Positions 1 to 10,708 of a stretch of 64,000 bases of DNA are shown here, piece after piece. Position 1 is the stretch's first letter; each line of letters begins with the position of its first letter. A model generated the notes under the pieces. That model made no database searches and was not told the DNA's origin. It saw only the letters and a program-made list of their open reading frames with translations. The DNA comes from Branchiostoma floridae. Taxonomy: Eukaryota > Chordata > Leptocardii > Amphioxiformes > Branchiostomatidae. The stretch lies in assembly GCF_000003815.2 (NCBI RefSeq), contig NC_049997.1:4389456-4453455 (forward strand), read 5' to 3'. Made by a program: the position numbers and the translations under genes.

Positions 1-1054
1 ATAGAACGGGCATGAATTCTTTACCACACAAAAGAAACTCCATTACTCTCAACTTCGAGGGAACTAGCGCGGAAATAATGTAGAAAAATACACAGCGCTA
101 CAAGTTGTTGGAACCGCCCCTCCCCTTTACAAAACATCACACAACTTACTCGCGTAGAATCTAAAACGAGCTTTTAAAGAAGCTTGGAACGTTGTTGACA
201 GAATAGTTGGCGCGCCAGCTAATAAAAGTTGTAATCCTCACATAAACAACGTAAGGAGCCAAGGCCTAGAAAGACTGGCGACCTATGCAATGTGCACTAT
301 ACCAAAAATGAAGATAGTCTAAGGAAGATAACAACACGACAATACCTTCAGCATAGTTTCGAGTACTCACTACCTCCGCCGTACAGAGCACCTTGTTGCG
401 AACACTTCTGAGCGAGGTATGTGAAGACAGTAGGTGTTGTCCCCCAAATACTTTTAGAAAGCGAGCTCGCCACGTGTCGAGCCCACGGCTAGTTGGCTCT
501 CTCTGACTCGAAGAGTACACCTCTGCTACCTTAATGACTACCTGTACGGTCGACTGGGCGTTCTCATAATAACTACGCTGAGGACAAAAGAAAAGCTCAC
601 GTCACTCGAACCCTGGGTTGAATTTTATACAAATTAGGAGGTAATTCGTGCGGTGTTGGGTCTTCGATGACATCGTTTTCTTTTGTATTATTAATGAGCA
701 TAGACAAGGTTCATATACGAGAACACGAGATGACTCATTCTCGGATATCGGACCCACCGAGACGACCTAGGCGAGTCTACGGGAAGCATGGGAGTTTCTC
801 CCGAAGTGTGCTTTGTGGTATCCCGCCTCGGGGACTGGTTCGGTCACAAATTATTTGGGTGTGTCTGCGGAAGAACGGATGTTTAAACCAGTCGTTATCT
901 TAAGGATGCCATTGAGGCATTTAAGACATGTCATTATTGTACTTACGTAAATGCAAAGGTCTTGAAGTACTGTATATTATACAGTATGTACACACGCGCC
1001 AGACACATCATATACAATGCGCTTCTCAGATAGTCAATATACCATTAGACAATG
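1..1054. other. No recognised feature
   Basis: Mixed-composition sequence with only short random reading frames. No splice-linked coding segment or repeat end was recognised. Confidence 0.5.
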
Positions 1055-1059
1055 TGGTA

Positions 1060-1156
1060 CTCTCCAAGCAGAGGAGGGTTAGGGCTCCCGCTGATTTTTT
1101 ACCAGTTGAGTCAAAATGACGAAATAGTAAAGCCCGAATAAAAACGACTTAAAAAA
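1060..1156. mobile_element. Foldback MITE of the CAGAGGTT family, cut by the assembly gap
   Basis: TACTCTCCAAGCAGAGG starts the left end. After a shortened arm come GAAATAGTAAAGCCCG and AATAAAAACGACTTAAAAAA, which correspond to the inner right arm of the 36160-36379 copy. The sequence then enters the N run exactly in the A-tract, so the right end is hidden. Confidence 0.7.
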
Positions 1157-1256
1157 NNNNNNNNNNNNNNNNNNNNNNNNNNNNNNNNNNNNNNNNNNNN
1201 NNNNNNNNNNNNNNNNNNNNNNNNNNNNNNNNNNNNNNNNNNNNNNNNNNNNNNNN
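1157..1256. other. Assembly gap (100 N)
   Basis: Exactly 100 unspecified bases, the usual placeholder for a gap of unknown length. It interrupts a hairpin-forming repeat. Confidence 0.99.
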
Positions 1257-2006
1257 TTTGATCCGATAAAATTAATATTGAACATTCTTTACTTTTAATT
1301 TACTTTATCTCACTGATATAGGTTGTAGTTAGGAAAATGCACTGTGATGAAAAGTCTTTTCTATGCAAATTATGTATAAATAAATAAATGAAAGAATGAA
1401 TGAACGATTTTTCATCAAGTTGATCGGAAATAGATGAGAAAAGCTTCTGAGAAAGAAAAGAGACATTCAAAATTTGACACAAAATTTGACTTGAGACAAC
1501 ATTTCAGACATAACATTTTGCCCTCGCTTCCTTGTGCAATACTTCGCTTCCTTGTGCTGTATCGGTTTAATTGCAATGAAAATTTTCACCTGTGTCCTTT
1601 CATCGTTCCTAACTATCGTTCTGTAAATTAAAATCTATATACGCCCTATATGCCCTATATGTGACGAAATAAGGAAATATGTGTGTGTAAGGCTGACTGT
1701 AGCAGCTCTCCCCCCCCCCCCCCCGGGCCAACCCCAACGACTAGGAGGTCAAGGGATAAGGTAGGTAGTAGGTAAGCAGTGTGTGTTACTCCATTCGCAA
1801 AATACGTCAAGAAAATGGGTGCCAGAATTGAAAACAGACGATATTTAAGACCAATTATTTTCAACCCTTAGAGCTATGCCTAAATCCAACGGAGACCAGT
1901 GGTATGTGCTTCACAAAAACTGTACGAGATTCACAGTCCATCTCTGTCAGGAAGTGGCAAATGCCATCTATCAGGAGCGATGAGGAGTGACTCAGGTATG
2001 AACCAC
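1257..2006. other. No gene; poly-C run and a repeated motif
   Basis: A C15 run lies at 1710-1724. AACCCCAACGACTAGGAGGT, CAAGGGATAAGGT at 1730-1762 recurs in closely similar form at the right edge of the window (63966-64000), marking a dispersed repeat of unknown extent. Confidence 0.5.
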
Positions 2007-2015
2007 TGGTTTGAT

Positions 2016-2318
2016 TAGCCTCCGTTGCAGTCTTCGTACGGGACTGTTTTTTTTCTTTTTGTGGGGGAGGGGGAGGGGGGCGTTGGTTCGCGATTTTCAA
2101 TGTTGGCTAGGTTATCTTGTGCCGGGAAAGGGATTTTGCCTGGAAAGGGAGTTTGCTGTGGAAGGGAGTTTGCCGTGAAAGCGGACGGGGCCTAGACTCT
2201 TTTTTCCGGCACAAGAGAACATAGCCAACGTTGAAAATCGAGCCCCCCCCCCCCCCCAAACACACACACAAACACACAATAAAAAGCAGCCCCCCGAAGA
2301 AGACTGCAACGGAGGCTA
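2016..2318. mobile_element. Foldback MITE with 9-bp target duplication (Mutator-like)
   Basis: Inverted ends TAGCCTCCGTTGCAGTCTTC and their reverse complement enclose a second inverted block (around 2086-2130 and 2205-2245), so most of the 303 bp can fold into a hairpin. The flanks are a perfect 9-bp direct repeat TGGTTTGAT (2007-2015 and 2319-2327). A foldback with a 9-bp duplication suggests a Mutator-like (MULE) derivative. It contains poly-G and poly-C runs. Confidence 0.85.
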
Positions 2319-3242
2319 TGGTTTGATGAATGGGATGTCCTCAGCAGCCGCCCAAAGGTTGTATCCAGACGATTTGAGATAATGGTCCGGTAGGCATCTG
2401 CGATTGATCAAGAGATAAAACCTCCCTTGTTGGGCCACAGGAGGTTGTTTATGGGGTTTCTTTTATGACAGTTTACCCTACGCACGTTGGGACATTTGAG
2501 AGGTATGGCATTCTCATATTCGGTCCTTAACAGCACTTTGCTTAATGAAGAACGTGGAAGAAAAATATAAAAGGTACGGAAATTAATTAAGATGTACAAT
2601 TAAAAAGTCCTCTGGGAAATGACATCATAAATGAATACCTTTATTTGACGCCTTTCCCAGCTTGGCTAAGTATAAGCCACAACAGAGACATTAAATTTTA
2701 TTTTATTTTACAAACATAAACAGACACTACGCAAGCCAAGCATATTTGAGACATCCAACAATTATTTGTTTATGCTATTATATTTGTTTCTTTCATTCGT
2801 TGGGGAATGGTGATAATGATAAAAATGACACACACACCCAATATTTCAAGCCTCAAATTCGTATTCAAAACATTTTATATACATTTTTACTTGGACTAAA
2901 CTTACAGCGGAACCTATAGTTCAAACTAAGTGCTAGGCAATTATAGGATGTATGTTGCTTCTAATAGACGGAAAGATAATTCCTTCTTCATCCTTTCCAA
3001 GCTACTGGCTTTACGTAGAGACCCATACATGATAAGAACAGTTTCATTCTGTGTGGTCCAGATGCACTGTTTTAACTGTCTTGTATATCTGTATCTTGCT
3101 GTTTTAAGTGTCTTGTATATCTGTATCTTGCTGTGTTTTTCACTGCCGTAAAATGTTACAAGTGTGGAACGTGTTTTTCATTAGTAACTCATTCAGATAC
3201 TACCTACATTGTACTACTGTATTACTATGTCATAATCACCTT

Positions 3243-3600
3243 CGCCAGTATGGCTAAGGTTATGTTTTGGGCGTGTGAGTCTGCCTGTCTGTCTGTCTGT
3301 ATATGTCAACAGCATATCTCGAGAAGCCTTGGATGTATTCTAATGATATTTGGTAGGAGGGTAGGGGTCGGGAAAACAAAGGTCAAGTTCAATAATGGGT
3401 GCTCTAGTGGCTTGCTGAGGTACTGCAGCGAAACGTCAATTTTAATATCTCGTGTTCTGCTGTGGTCGTGATTTTTAAGTGGTAGATAGCCCTTGGGACA
3501 GAGAGTAATCTCTGTGAGTTTGGGCCCCCTAGCGACTTTTTGGAACTGCAGGCGCCGGTTTCCTTTCAAACTTTGGGCGAGAATCACTCGTTATTTGATT
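3243..3600 (-). repeat. Dispersed repeat, CGCTAGGGGGCCCAAA family, copy 1
   Basis: On the minus strand it reads GTTCCAAAAAGTCGCTAGGG, GGCCCAAACT, GGTAGATAGC inverted, CGCTGCAGTACCTCAGC, TTGACCTTTGTTTTCCCGAC, then a (CAGA) run and a short terminal hairpin (CCTTAGCCATACTGGCGAAG). The same blocks recur at 23955-24235 and 12640-12890, with fragments at 19965-20040, 52395-52460 and 62393-62442. Class unknown. Confidence 0.62.
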
Positions 3601-3672
3601 GCTTTTGGACAGAGACAAGGATAATCTGGCACTTCACTCCAGTTGATACCTTATTTTCAACAGAGTCACATA

Positions 3673-4411
3673 CAGACAACAAGCTTGGTATGAAGGTAAA
3701 GGTAGTCGCATAGTGTTTTTACGGCCGTAGAACAGTGGGTTATTATCTACTGTGTCTAAGGTATACGGTAGGGCTGGGTACCGGTACAGAAAATTCAGGT
3801 CCAGGTCCGGTTCAGGTCCAAAGGATTAGGTCCAGGTCCGGACCTGAACCTGGACCTGATTCAGTATGACTCATACCAATGGTCCATTTCACTACATAGA
3901 AATTTGTTTGGTAGAGTATGAGACTTACACTAGCGTTTTAAAATCCTACAACGCCAACTGCACCTGTACGATTGGCTGTAAAACTTGGTAGAAATTACTA
4001 TAAACTCTACTCTACTTCACTCTTGTTATTTTCTTCCACCTGCAAGCGCCAAAACGTGTGAATGGCTGATAGAATAATCTGTTAATTTTCTAATCGGTCC
4101 AACATCCGGTCCACCTAATTTTTTTAGGTCCGGTTTTTCTGGACCGGTCCAATAAGAAAAACCAGTTTTGCACCGATACGCTGTACCGATACCCAGCCCT
4201 ATTATACGGTATTGGAAGGCGGATCCAAACTCTCCTCTTCTACCATCTTTTACCTCCCCAACTGAAGTCAGATACCCATTTTTACACCTGGGAGGAGTAA
4301 GGAAAGTTATGTCAAGTGCGTTTCTCAAGGACATAGCATCGGTTGCATGTCAGGGGATTCAAACGCAGGGCTCTATGTTCTGGGCCAAACTCCCTAATCG
4401 TTACTCATAAC
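3673..4411 (-). repeat. SINE-like dispersed repeat, split by a hAT MITE
   Basis: Segments 3690-3768 (GGTAAAGGTAGTCGCATAG, GTGGGTTATTATCTACTGTG) and 4202-4411 (GAAGTCAGATACCCATTTTT, ACACCTGGGAGGAGTAAGG, GGGATTCAAACGC) form one repeat interrupted by the MITE at 3769-4201. The reverse complement of GGGATTCAAAC resembles a Pol III B box, suggesting a tRNA-derived SINE read on the minus strand. Related copies: 12895-13015, 33295-33421, 39090-39540 and 53100-53640. Confidence 0.65.
3769..4201 (+). mobile_element. hAT-like MITE, copy 1 (433 bp)
   Basis: The ends are TAGGGCTGGGTACCGGTAC and its near reverse complement. The flanks GTATACGG (3761-3768) and TTATACGG (4202-4209) form an 8-bp target duplication with one mismatch. 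A TAGGG-type terminus with an 8-bp duplication is the hAT pattern. Near the left end, repeated AGGTCCAGGTCCGG motifs form a subterminal palindrome. No coding capacity. It sits inside a SINE-like repeat. Confidence 0.85.
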
Positions 4412-4429
4412 GGAGCTGTATAAAAATAG

Positions 4430-4600
4430 CGTCAGACTCAGTGCATTTAATTTCATGGTAATTTGATTGCGCGGTAAAAAGAAGAAAATGGAGTGTTTGC
4501 TGTGGTCTTAAGTTCGCGATAGCGTTATAGTCACATACTGTACAGCAATGGAAATTCGGTCGCGTTAATAGGGCCTTTATACTGAAACCGAATTAGCAGG
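4430..4600. repeat. Degraded CTGTAAATG-type MITE remnant
   Basis: GCGCGGTAAAAAGAAG, CTTAAGTTCGCGATAGC, ACTGTACAGCAATGGAAA and TTCGGTCGCG follow the order of interior blocks of the MITE at 7480-7686 with many substitutions. Ends cannot be fixed. Confidence 0.4.
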
Positions 4601-4621
4601 AATCAAGTATTTGACATTTCT

Positions 4622-4706
4622 AGAATACACTACGAATTCCAAGAAATAGACAAGAATTTTCATTCTGACGGCATTCCGGCTCATTCTTGCTCTCCTGTGA
4701 AGGGGC
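4622..4706. repeat. Repeat pair member (partner 32208-32290)
   Basis: GAATACACTACGAATTCCAA, then TTTTCATTCTGACGGCATT and GGCTCATTCTTGC to GTGAAGGGG; about 85% identical by eye over 85 bp to 32208-32290. The class is unknown and the similarity ends abruptly at GTGAAGGGG in both. Confidence 0.6.
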
Positions 4707-7477
4707 CTTTAACAACGTTACCGTCGCGAATGCGAATACATGAACAGTATATCGATGTAGATCAACTACTTCCTTTTCCCAATGGGGTGAAACGCCGCGT
4801 GTTCCGAGAAACGTTCCGTGCCATACTGGTGCATTCCTGCCAGGCTGCCACCTTGACTCCAAAACAAGCCGGTGGTCATGCCTAGTTTCCTTCCGTCCAT
4901 CAACAACTTACCGACTGTAAACATGCCAGTGTGGCAGTAGTACGTATCACACAAGGTCCAGTCTGTAACTTTTGATCCACGCAAACAGGGAAGGACCTCT
5001 ATTCTTATAGATAAGTACTGGTGTGGTGGCTCTCCTAGAAGGTCCTAGAACACGGGAACACACTACGATGATGTCCTAAATGGGGCGGTGGGTTATCTCA
5101 CTGGCTTGCGGCACGTCTTTAAACAAAACGTACAGATATGACTCAAGATACAAAAAAGTTTTTGTCAATGAATGTAAAGTGCCGTCGCTTCCGTAAGATA
5201 CCAGCACAACCGAAGGGCAAAACAATTTTTTCCAAGCACACAACATCGAACCCATATAGCCTTTAGAAAGTCGACAATCCTTACCACAATACCACTTTTC
5301 ACCTGTGCCGAAGTGGTATATGTTCAGGTCCGGACAAAATTTGGAGCAGGTATTTGACAACCTGAATCACATAGAATACCAGTAGACAATAAACACATTT
5401 TTCGGACTAAATGTTGCTACATTTTTAAGTTTTAGCCATTTAACACTTGAAATTAAGAAATGTTGAAAAATATTATTGTTTCAAGAGTCCCATTCAAGAA
5501 GACAATTATCTGTAATACAATATACAGCTTTACCGTCAGCAAAGAAATAAATGACCAAACGTCCCCAAAATGATTGCCATTGTTCGTACCAAGAGAAGAT
5601 TCGCTAAATACACCTTCCGCTATGTGAAGTACGATAATACAAACGAAAAGAAACAGATAGTCTATTGTTTTGTGATGTGCTTGCGTGATATTTGTACCAA
5701 AATAAGCTAAGATAAGTTTTCAAAAACCAATTCCTCCCCCCATATCAAATGTGTATGTAAAGTTCACATGGCTAGGATTACAATGGATAGTAATTGAATT
5801 AAAGGTAACCTTCTCACAGCACTAATAAAATAACATTTCGATCATTTATCACTCCAATATTCCATACTTTGACCAGATGACCTTTATAACTCGTGTACAC
5901 TTTATTATAGACATCCTATATCTTTGTTTGGTTCATCTCATTAACATTCATTCAACCGTAAGTAATTTATCAAAAAGTCACAAGGGCCTTTGTTATCTTA
6001 GAAAACCATTTATAAAAAAGATACAATACAGTCTAATTGATCATATAAAAGCCAAAAAATATCAGATTTTTGCAGTGCACATGCCATTATATAGTGATTT
6101 GGCATTTAAACATAGACATGGTATAAATGCATGGGTCAACTTTCCAGACATTTTGTCTCGTAAACAGAAAGAGTAAAATTTGATTGAAATTACAAATGAG
6201 CCACAATTAATGAGCTCCCCTTTTCTTACAGCATGAAAAAGACGATTTATTAGATGAGAATTCAACATAATATAATTTTGTTCTCTATCTGCGGAACACC
6301 GTTACACGCATAGCTATAGTCGAATAAGATATCGATGAAATTTATGTTACTTATGGTTTTTACAGTACTAGTGTAATTTATTACTAACTTATCGAATTAG
6401 AAAACTAAGCATTCGTACTGCATATACGCCAGGCATCATATCTTTTAAAGTAAATACTTCAACGATTTTGTGGCATTCATTCATCATTTCCTTATTACAT
6501 AATCCACATAATAGCGATAATACAATATTGCATTAAAATCAATTGTATTTGATAGAAAAAAATGTCTGTAATATCGGAAAATTCAAAGCTAAAATCTATG
6601 ATTGGAGGATTCAAATCGCATCTGACAGAATTTACATTTTGTTATCACATCAAGATATATTATGATACTATCGACTGTCTACAAATTAAGACATCTAGAG
6701 GGAACTACCTATGATTTTATAATACCAACATGTGCGGTCAATTCCCCGCGCGTATGGATAAAAACCTGAACAAATTATATTCATATATATATAACCGCTA
6801 ACTAACTGTCGGTAACATTTTAAGACGACATAAGTGTGTTACGTTAGACAAGCCCAGACTTAATTCACTTGATGTTATGTTGAAATCTTTTCTACTCCAA
6901 ATACTACACAAAATTATGAGTGATTTTAATTTTTGCAGGCTATGATACTTCATTTGCGTGCTTTCATTGCTTATTTTGAAAAAAATATAGTACATTTTGT
7001 TGCGGTTTTCGACACGAAATCCAATGACCTTGTTTACGTCTTTTTTGGCTGAAGTAGAAGTAGTGTAGTTCTGGATTATATCTGTTTTGTAGGATCCGTC
7101 CTTCTTGGTGACTGCCTAACGGTCTGATATAAAACAGTAGTATATGTATAACAAGGGCGGTAAACAATCCTAATTTCAGGGTCTAAAATAAACTTTTCGG
7201 TAGCTTTGAGCTCAAGAAATATTTTCTTTATGGAACATTCTATCTTGTTTTGGAAATTCCAAAACATAAAACCGTTGCTGCCTGTCACTTGATAAGTATT
7301 CAACCGCTCCAGATGGAATTCTAAGAGTCCAACTAATAAATGAATTTCCTGTATAACATTACACGCACGAACTGACGTTTGATTTTGAAAACAAATTGGC
7401 ATTTTGCTGTTTTTCGACCTTCTTCTTTAAACGCTCTTGAATTAGATTGATGTCCATGGCACACCATTCATAACATC
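4707..7477. other. AT-rich intergenic DNA, nothing recognised
   Basis: No coding segment, tRNA, inverted-repeat element or tandem array was recognised. 5400-6900 is especially AT-rich. Confidence 0.5.
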
Positions 7478-7479
7478 TA

Positions 7480-7686
7480 CTGTAAATGTATTTAAGTTCG
7501 CGGGGATTTAGTTTCGCGGTAGCGGGGAAAATGACTTTTCGCGGTTGTTTTATGTTAGCCGTAGCACCGTGCACTGTTGTCTCTTACTGCAATGGAAAAG
7601 GATCGCGGTGGTTTTGAGTTCACGGTGAAGTGGCCACCGCGAAAACTGCGAACATAAAACCACCGCGAACATTTCTGCATTTTCAG
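7480..7686. mobile_element. TA-flanked MITE, CTGTAAATG ends, copy 1
   Basis: The element begins CTGTAAATGTATTTAAGTTC and ends GAACATTTCTGCATTTTCAG, with TA on both sides (7478-7479, 7687-7688). The interior is rich in TTCGCGGTGGTTTT and its complement CCACCGCGAA, giving an imperfect palindrome. A TA duplication suggests a Tc1/mariner-type transposase. Non-coding. Confidence 0.8.
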
Positions 7687-8247
7687 TACTTCATGTGGCC
7701 TAAGCAGGACTATCACATACAAAGCCACGTGACTGCGAACAGTCCCGTGCATCTGAAATCTTTCAGGAATGTGTGGAATGCTGAGACTCCGGGATTGCCC
7801 GTCCGCACGCGAGCGGTGCATGCAATTCACGAGGGATGACAGCGAGCCTGGGCAGTCTGGCGGCAACATCAGAGGGGAGGATCTCCACATGTACATCACC
7901 GCAGCAGCTGGACCGGTAAACTCTCGCGTGACTCCACGTGACTCTCGGACCTAGTCACGTGTTCGCTAGTTTTACAACATACATTCTGCATCAGCAAACG
8001 TTGAACACTTTAGACCATAACGAGCAAATTTATAGATGACAGCCTCTACAGAATTCAAATGTATTGAGAGAGGGAAAAAATAAGACGGGTAAAAATCCAA
8101 CATGGCTCGAAATAGACGCCATGAAAGTTGAAACAAGAACTGAACCGACAAAACATGGTATCACAAACCAAACATAAAACCTTTGAAGACCAAGAACATT
8201 GTTGTCGGATTATGACGCGTTAGGATGCTACCACTGTCTTTCATGTA

Positions 8248-8825
8248 CGAGGGGCATTCAATAAGTAATGCCCCTGACCCACTTTCAGTTATCTGATCTA
8301 AATGAAATTTTGCATGTGTAATGAGTCATATCTCTATGGGTTATGTTGCAAAAAACAGCTCTGAACTAATTGTGGTTACTGATTTACTGGTGTTTGAACT
8401 GAGTCAGGTGTGAGATGGAGCAGGTGTGAAATGGAGCAAGTTGAGTGTCGCGCAGTGATCCGGTTTTTGTATTTGAAAGGACGCACACCAAAGGGGACTT
8501 TTGATGAAATGAAAAACACTTATGGTGATGATGCCCCATCATATGACCTTGTAAAACGCTGGCATCCTGAATTCAAACAAGGTCGGAAGTCTGTGGAAAC
8601 AGCTCCCAGACCTGGTCGTCCCTCTTCTGCCATTGATGAGGCATCTGTCGGAGGACCAACCTGGGATGTCCTACAAGAACGGTGTCCAGAGCTACATCAA
8701 ATGATGGGAGAAATGCAAAACTCTGGGTGATTCCTATGAAGAGAAAGACTAATACCTGTGCCAAGTTTCATTAATCTCCTGCTATGGGAAATGGGTCAGG
8801 GACATTACTTATTGAATGCCCCTCG
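8248..8825 (+). mobile_element. Mariner-family element, internally deleted, with TA target duplication
   Basis: Terminal inverted repeats begin CGAGGGGCATTCAATAAGTA on the left and match the right end in reverse complement for roughly 30 bases. TA flanks both ends (8246-8247 and 8826-8827), as expected for Tc1/mariner. The element is 578 bp against about 1.3 kb for an autonomous mariner. It keeps the N-terminal DNA-binding region of the transposase but has lost the catalytic DDD part, so it could move only with a transposase supplied elsewhere. Confidence 0.9.
8431..8730 (+). pseudogene. Truncated mariner transposase (N-terminal DNA-binding domain only)
   Basis: The frame from the ATG at 8431 encodes a Mos1/SETMAR-type helix-turn-helix region: residues around GDDAPSYDLVKRW, then EFKQGRKSVE and PRPGRPSSA, which is the HTH_48 signature and linker of mariner transposases. 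After about residue 70 the sequence jumps to a short Cys-containing tail (VLQERCPELH) that may come from the transposase C-terminus, then stops. The catalytic domain with its DDD triad is absent, so this is a deletion derivative. An in-frame ATG at 8410 could add seven residues. Confidence 0.82.
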
Positions 8826-9194
8826 TACTGTCATAGTAGTTTTGCCACGATCCTTACAAAACATTTTCACTCAAAAGTATGGTATGGTATAGTAATTCTA
8901 CATAAGCCATTCAATGTGTTTATGCAGTTATTTTAATCTGTATCTCTCTGATATAGATATTTGATACGCCACACTTTCACATTCCGTAGATACAGACAAA
9001 CCCTTCGGCAAAACAAACGGCGAACAAAAAGCTAAACCATCATTATATTTATCGAGTTAAATCAATCCCAGATTATAGACTCAGCCACACAAAACCCTTT
9101 CGTAAGCCTACATAAGCTTTAAAGGTGATTAGATTCGAGTAGAGTCACAAACTACCAAAACAAGTAAGAAACGAGTCTCATGAAGTCAAACTGT

Positions 9195-9285
9195 CCAAGC
9201 AGAGGTTCGATTCCAGCTTTGTTTTGACCTGTTTTATGTGTTTTTTTCGGGCTTTCTAATTTGTACTAAGTCTTGCTGACCACTG
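9195..9285. mobile_element. Half of a CAGAGGTT-family foldback
   Basis: TCCAAGCAGAGGTTCGATTC followed by a T-rich stretch and TTTTTTTCGGGCTTTCTAAT matches one arm of the foldback at 36160-36379. No second arm is visible, so this is a truncated copy. Confidence 0.5.
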
Positions 9286-9503
9286 AACGCCTAGAAAACG
9301 TTAAAAAATGCCGGTAATGAAATTCTGATGGAAGAGTATATTTGCGGTGCGATCTTCGTACGAGCACAAATAAACTTAGAACAGTATTGAAGTAGTCATG
9401 GCGTTGTCTTGCAAAACTCGATTGTCTTGTTGTTTTATTATTATGACAGCAGTGGCATGATAAGCGGAAAAGGCTGTATTTACGGTTTTTTTTTAAAGTC
9501 TTT

Positions 9504-9580
9504 GGTATGATGCGTTCGAGAATCGAACTCACGACCTACCGAACGCAAAGAACGCGTTTCGGTGATTGCATCGGTATTCG
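9504..9580 (-). repeat. tRNA-like 3' half (probable SINE fragment)
   Basis: On the minus strand GGTCGTGAGTTCGATTCTCG has the form of a T arm with B box, and CATCATACCA follows like an acceptor end. No A box or full cloverleaf can be drawn upstream. Confidence 0.35.
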
Positions 9581-10077
9581 TTCGGTGACTGACTCAAAGA
9601 TAAGTTTACTGCATTCTTTTCTCTCCTAAACCGTCTTTAGAAAGTTTAAAAACTTGCGGATTTTTCGCGTGGCCCAGAGGTCACCTGGCCAGATCAACTT
9701 CACTAGTAGCCACTTTTGTGTGCTCTAAGCTACGGTTGATTGCTAATTGAAATAAATAGAGATAAATAGGAGAGATAAGAAGTCCTTAACAGGTCGAAAA
9801 GTCTGAGATTGTACCTGGCTCAGTTCCGTTAAGGTTCTACGGACAGGTGTATCGGCCAGGTGTCACCTGTGCACATCTTAAAGTTAGTGTCTGTCTGAAA
9901 TGGGGTTAATAAGCCTCAGGCATATCCCTGTCTTCGGCTGTTAATTAGTGGTAAACAGATGGTGTCACATGTACTAATGACAAACATATGACGGTATTGC
10001 CTTAAACCAGAAGGAACAACTTCACGTATATCTTCTGTATCTGTATCTATATAGCCGGTATAACCGCCGTTCGGCGT

Positions 10078-10390
10078 AAAGGTGGGGTCACGCATGCGTA
10101 TACATTCAAGTCCGTTTGAGGTGCGTAAGACGCTCTTAGTCTCTACCAGGCTCCACAGGTTGTGAGGAAAATAGTACAAATTGGACAAATATAGATACAT
10201 AACATGCTCGATGACTTAGCTGACCGAGAAGTATGGTTAGCGACCCAGCTAACTTCGCTGACATGTTACCAGTTTACGTTTATCCAATTTCTATTATTTT
10301 TACAACGACCTGTGGAGCCTGGTGGAGGCAAATACTTCCATGCGCGGCTCATACGGACTTAAATATATACGCACGTGTGACCCCACCTTA
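10078..10390. mobile_element. Outer foldback element enclosing another foldback
   Basis: About 50 bp on the left (AAGGTGGGGTCACGCATGCG onward) is the imperfect reverse complement of about 60 bp on the right ending GTGTGACCCCACCTTA. The arms flank the TAGTCTC-type foldback at 10137-10330. Either one MITE inserted into the loop of another, or the whole is a single composite foldback. Confidence 0.68.
10137..10330. mobile_element. Foldback MITE related to 31959-32086, inside a larger inverted repeat
   Basis: The left end TAGTCTCTACCAGGCTCCAC and the right end CCTGTGGAGCCTGGTGGAGG are inverted repeats of the same family as 31959-32086. The internal blocks GTGAGGAAAATAGTA and the complement around 10290-10305 also pair. 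No clear target duplication is seen here. It forms the central part of the larger inverted-repeat structure 10078-10390. Confidence 0.72.
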
Positions 10391-10503
10391 ACACACCAGC
10401 TTCGCAGGCACGCGGCCCGGCAGCAGTTGATTATATTACACCGAACGACCCGTCACACCTAGCCATATGCTGAAATATATTTTATCAAACAGGTGAAAAT
10501 ATA

Positions 10504-10708
10504 ACGCCAGTTCACCTTTATCCACGGGGTAACCTATATCCGTTGTTTTTTGTTTAGGCACATCAAGTCGACAGGTAGTAGTTTTAAACTGCAATATCCT
10601 GAAAACTCTGCAATTTGTAACCAACGTTTAACAACGTGATATCTCCAAATACTCTATTATCAAAAGTAACGGATATAGGTTACCTAACGGATAAAGGTGA
10701 ACTAACGT
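10504..10708. mobile_element. MITE with ACGCTAGTTCACC ends, copy 1
   Basis: Inverted repeats of about 40 bp: ACGCCAGTTCACCTTTATCC onward through GGTAACCTATATCCGTT on the left, GTAACGGATATAGGTTACC through GGTGAACTAACGT on the right. TA precedes the left end; the right flank is TTA. Non-coding, AT-rich interior. Confidence 0.8.

Noticed and set aside
9504..9580. Intact tRNA gene on the minus strand
   Set aside because: Only a T-arm-like 3' half is present; no A box or D arm can be drawn.
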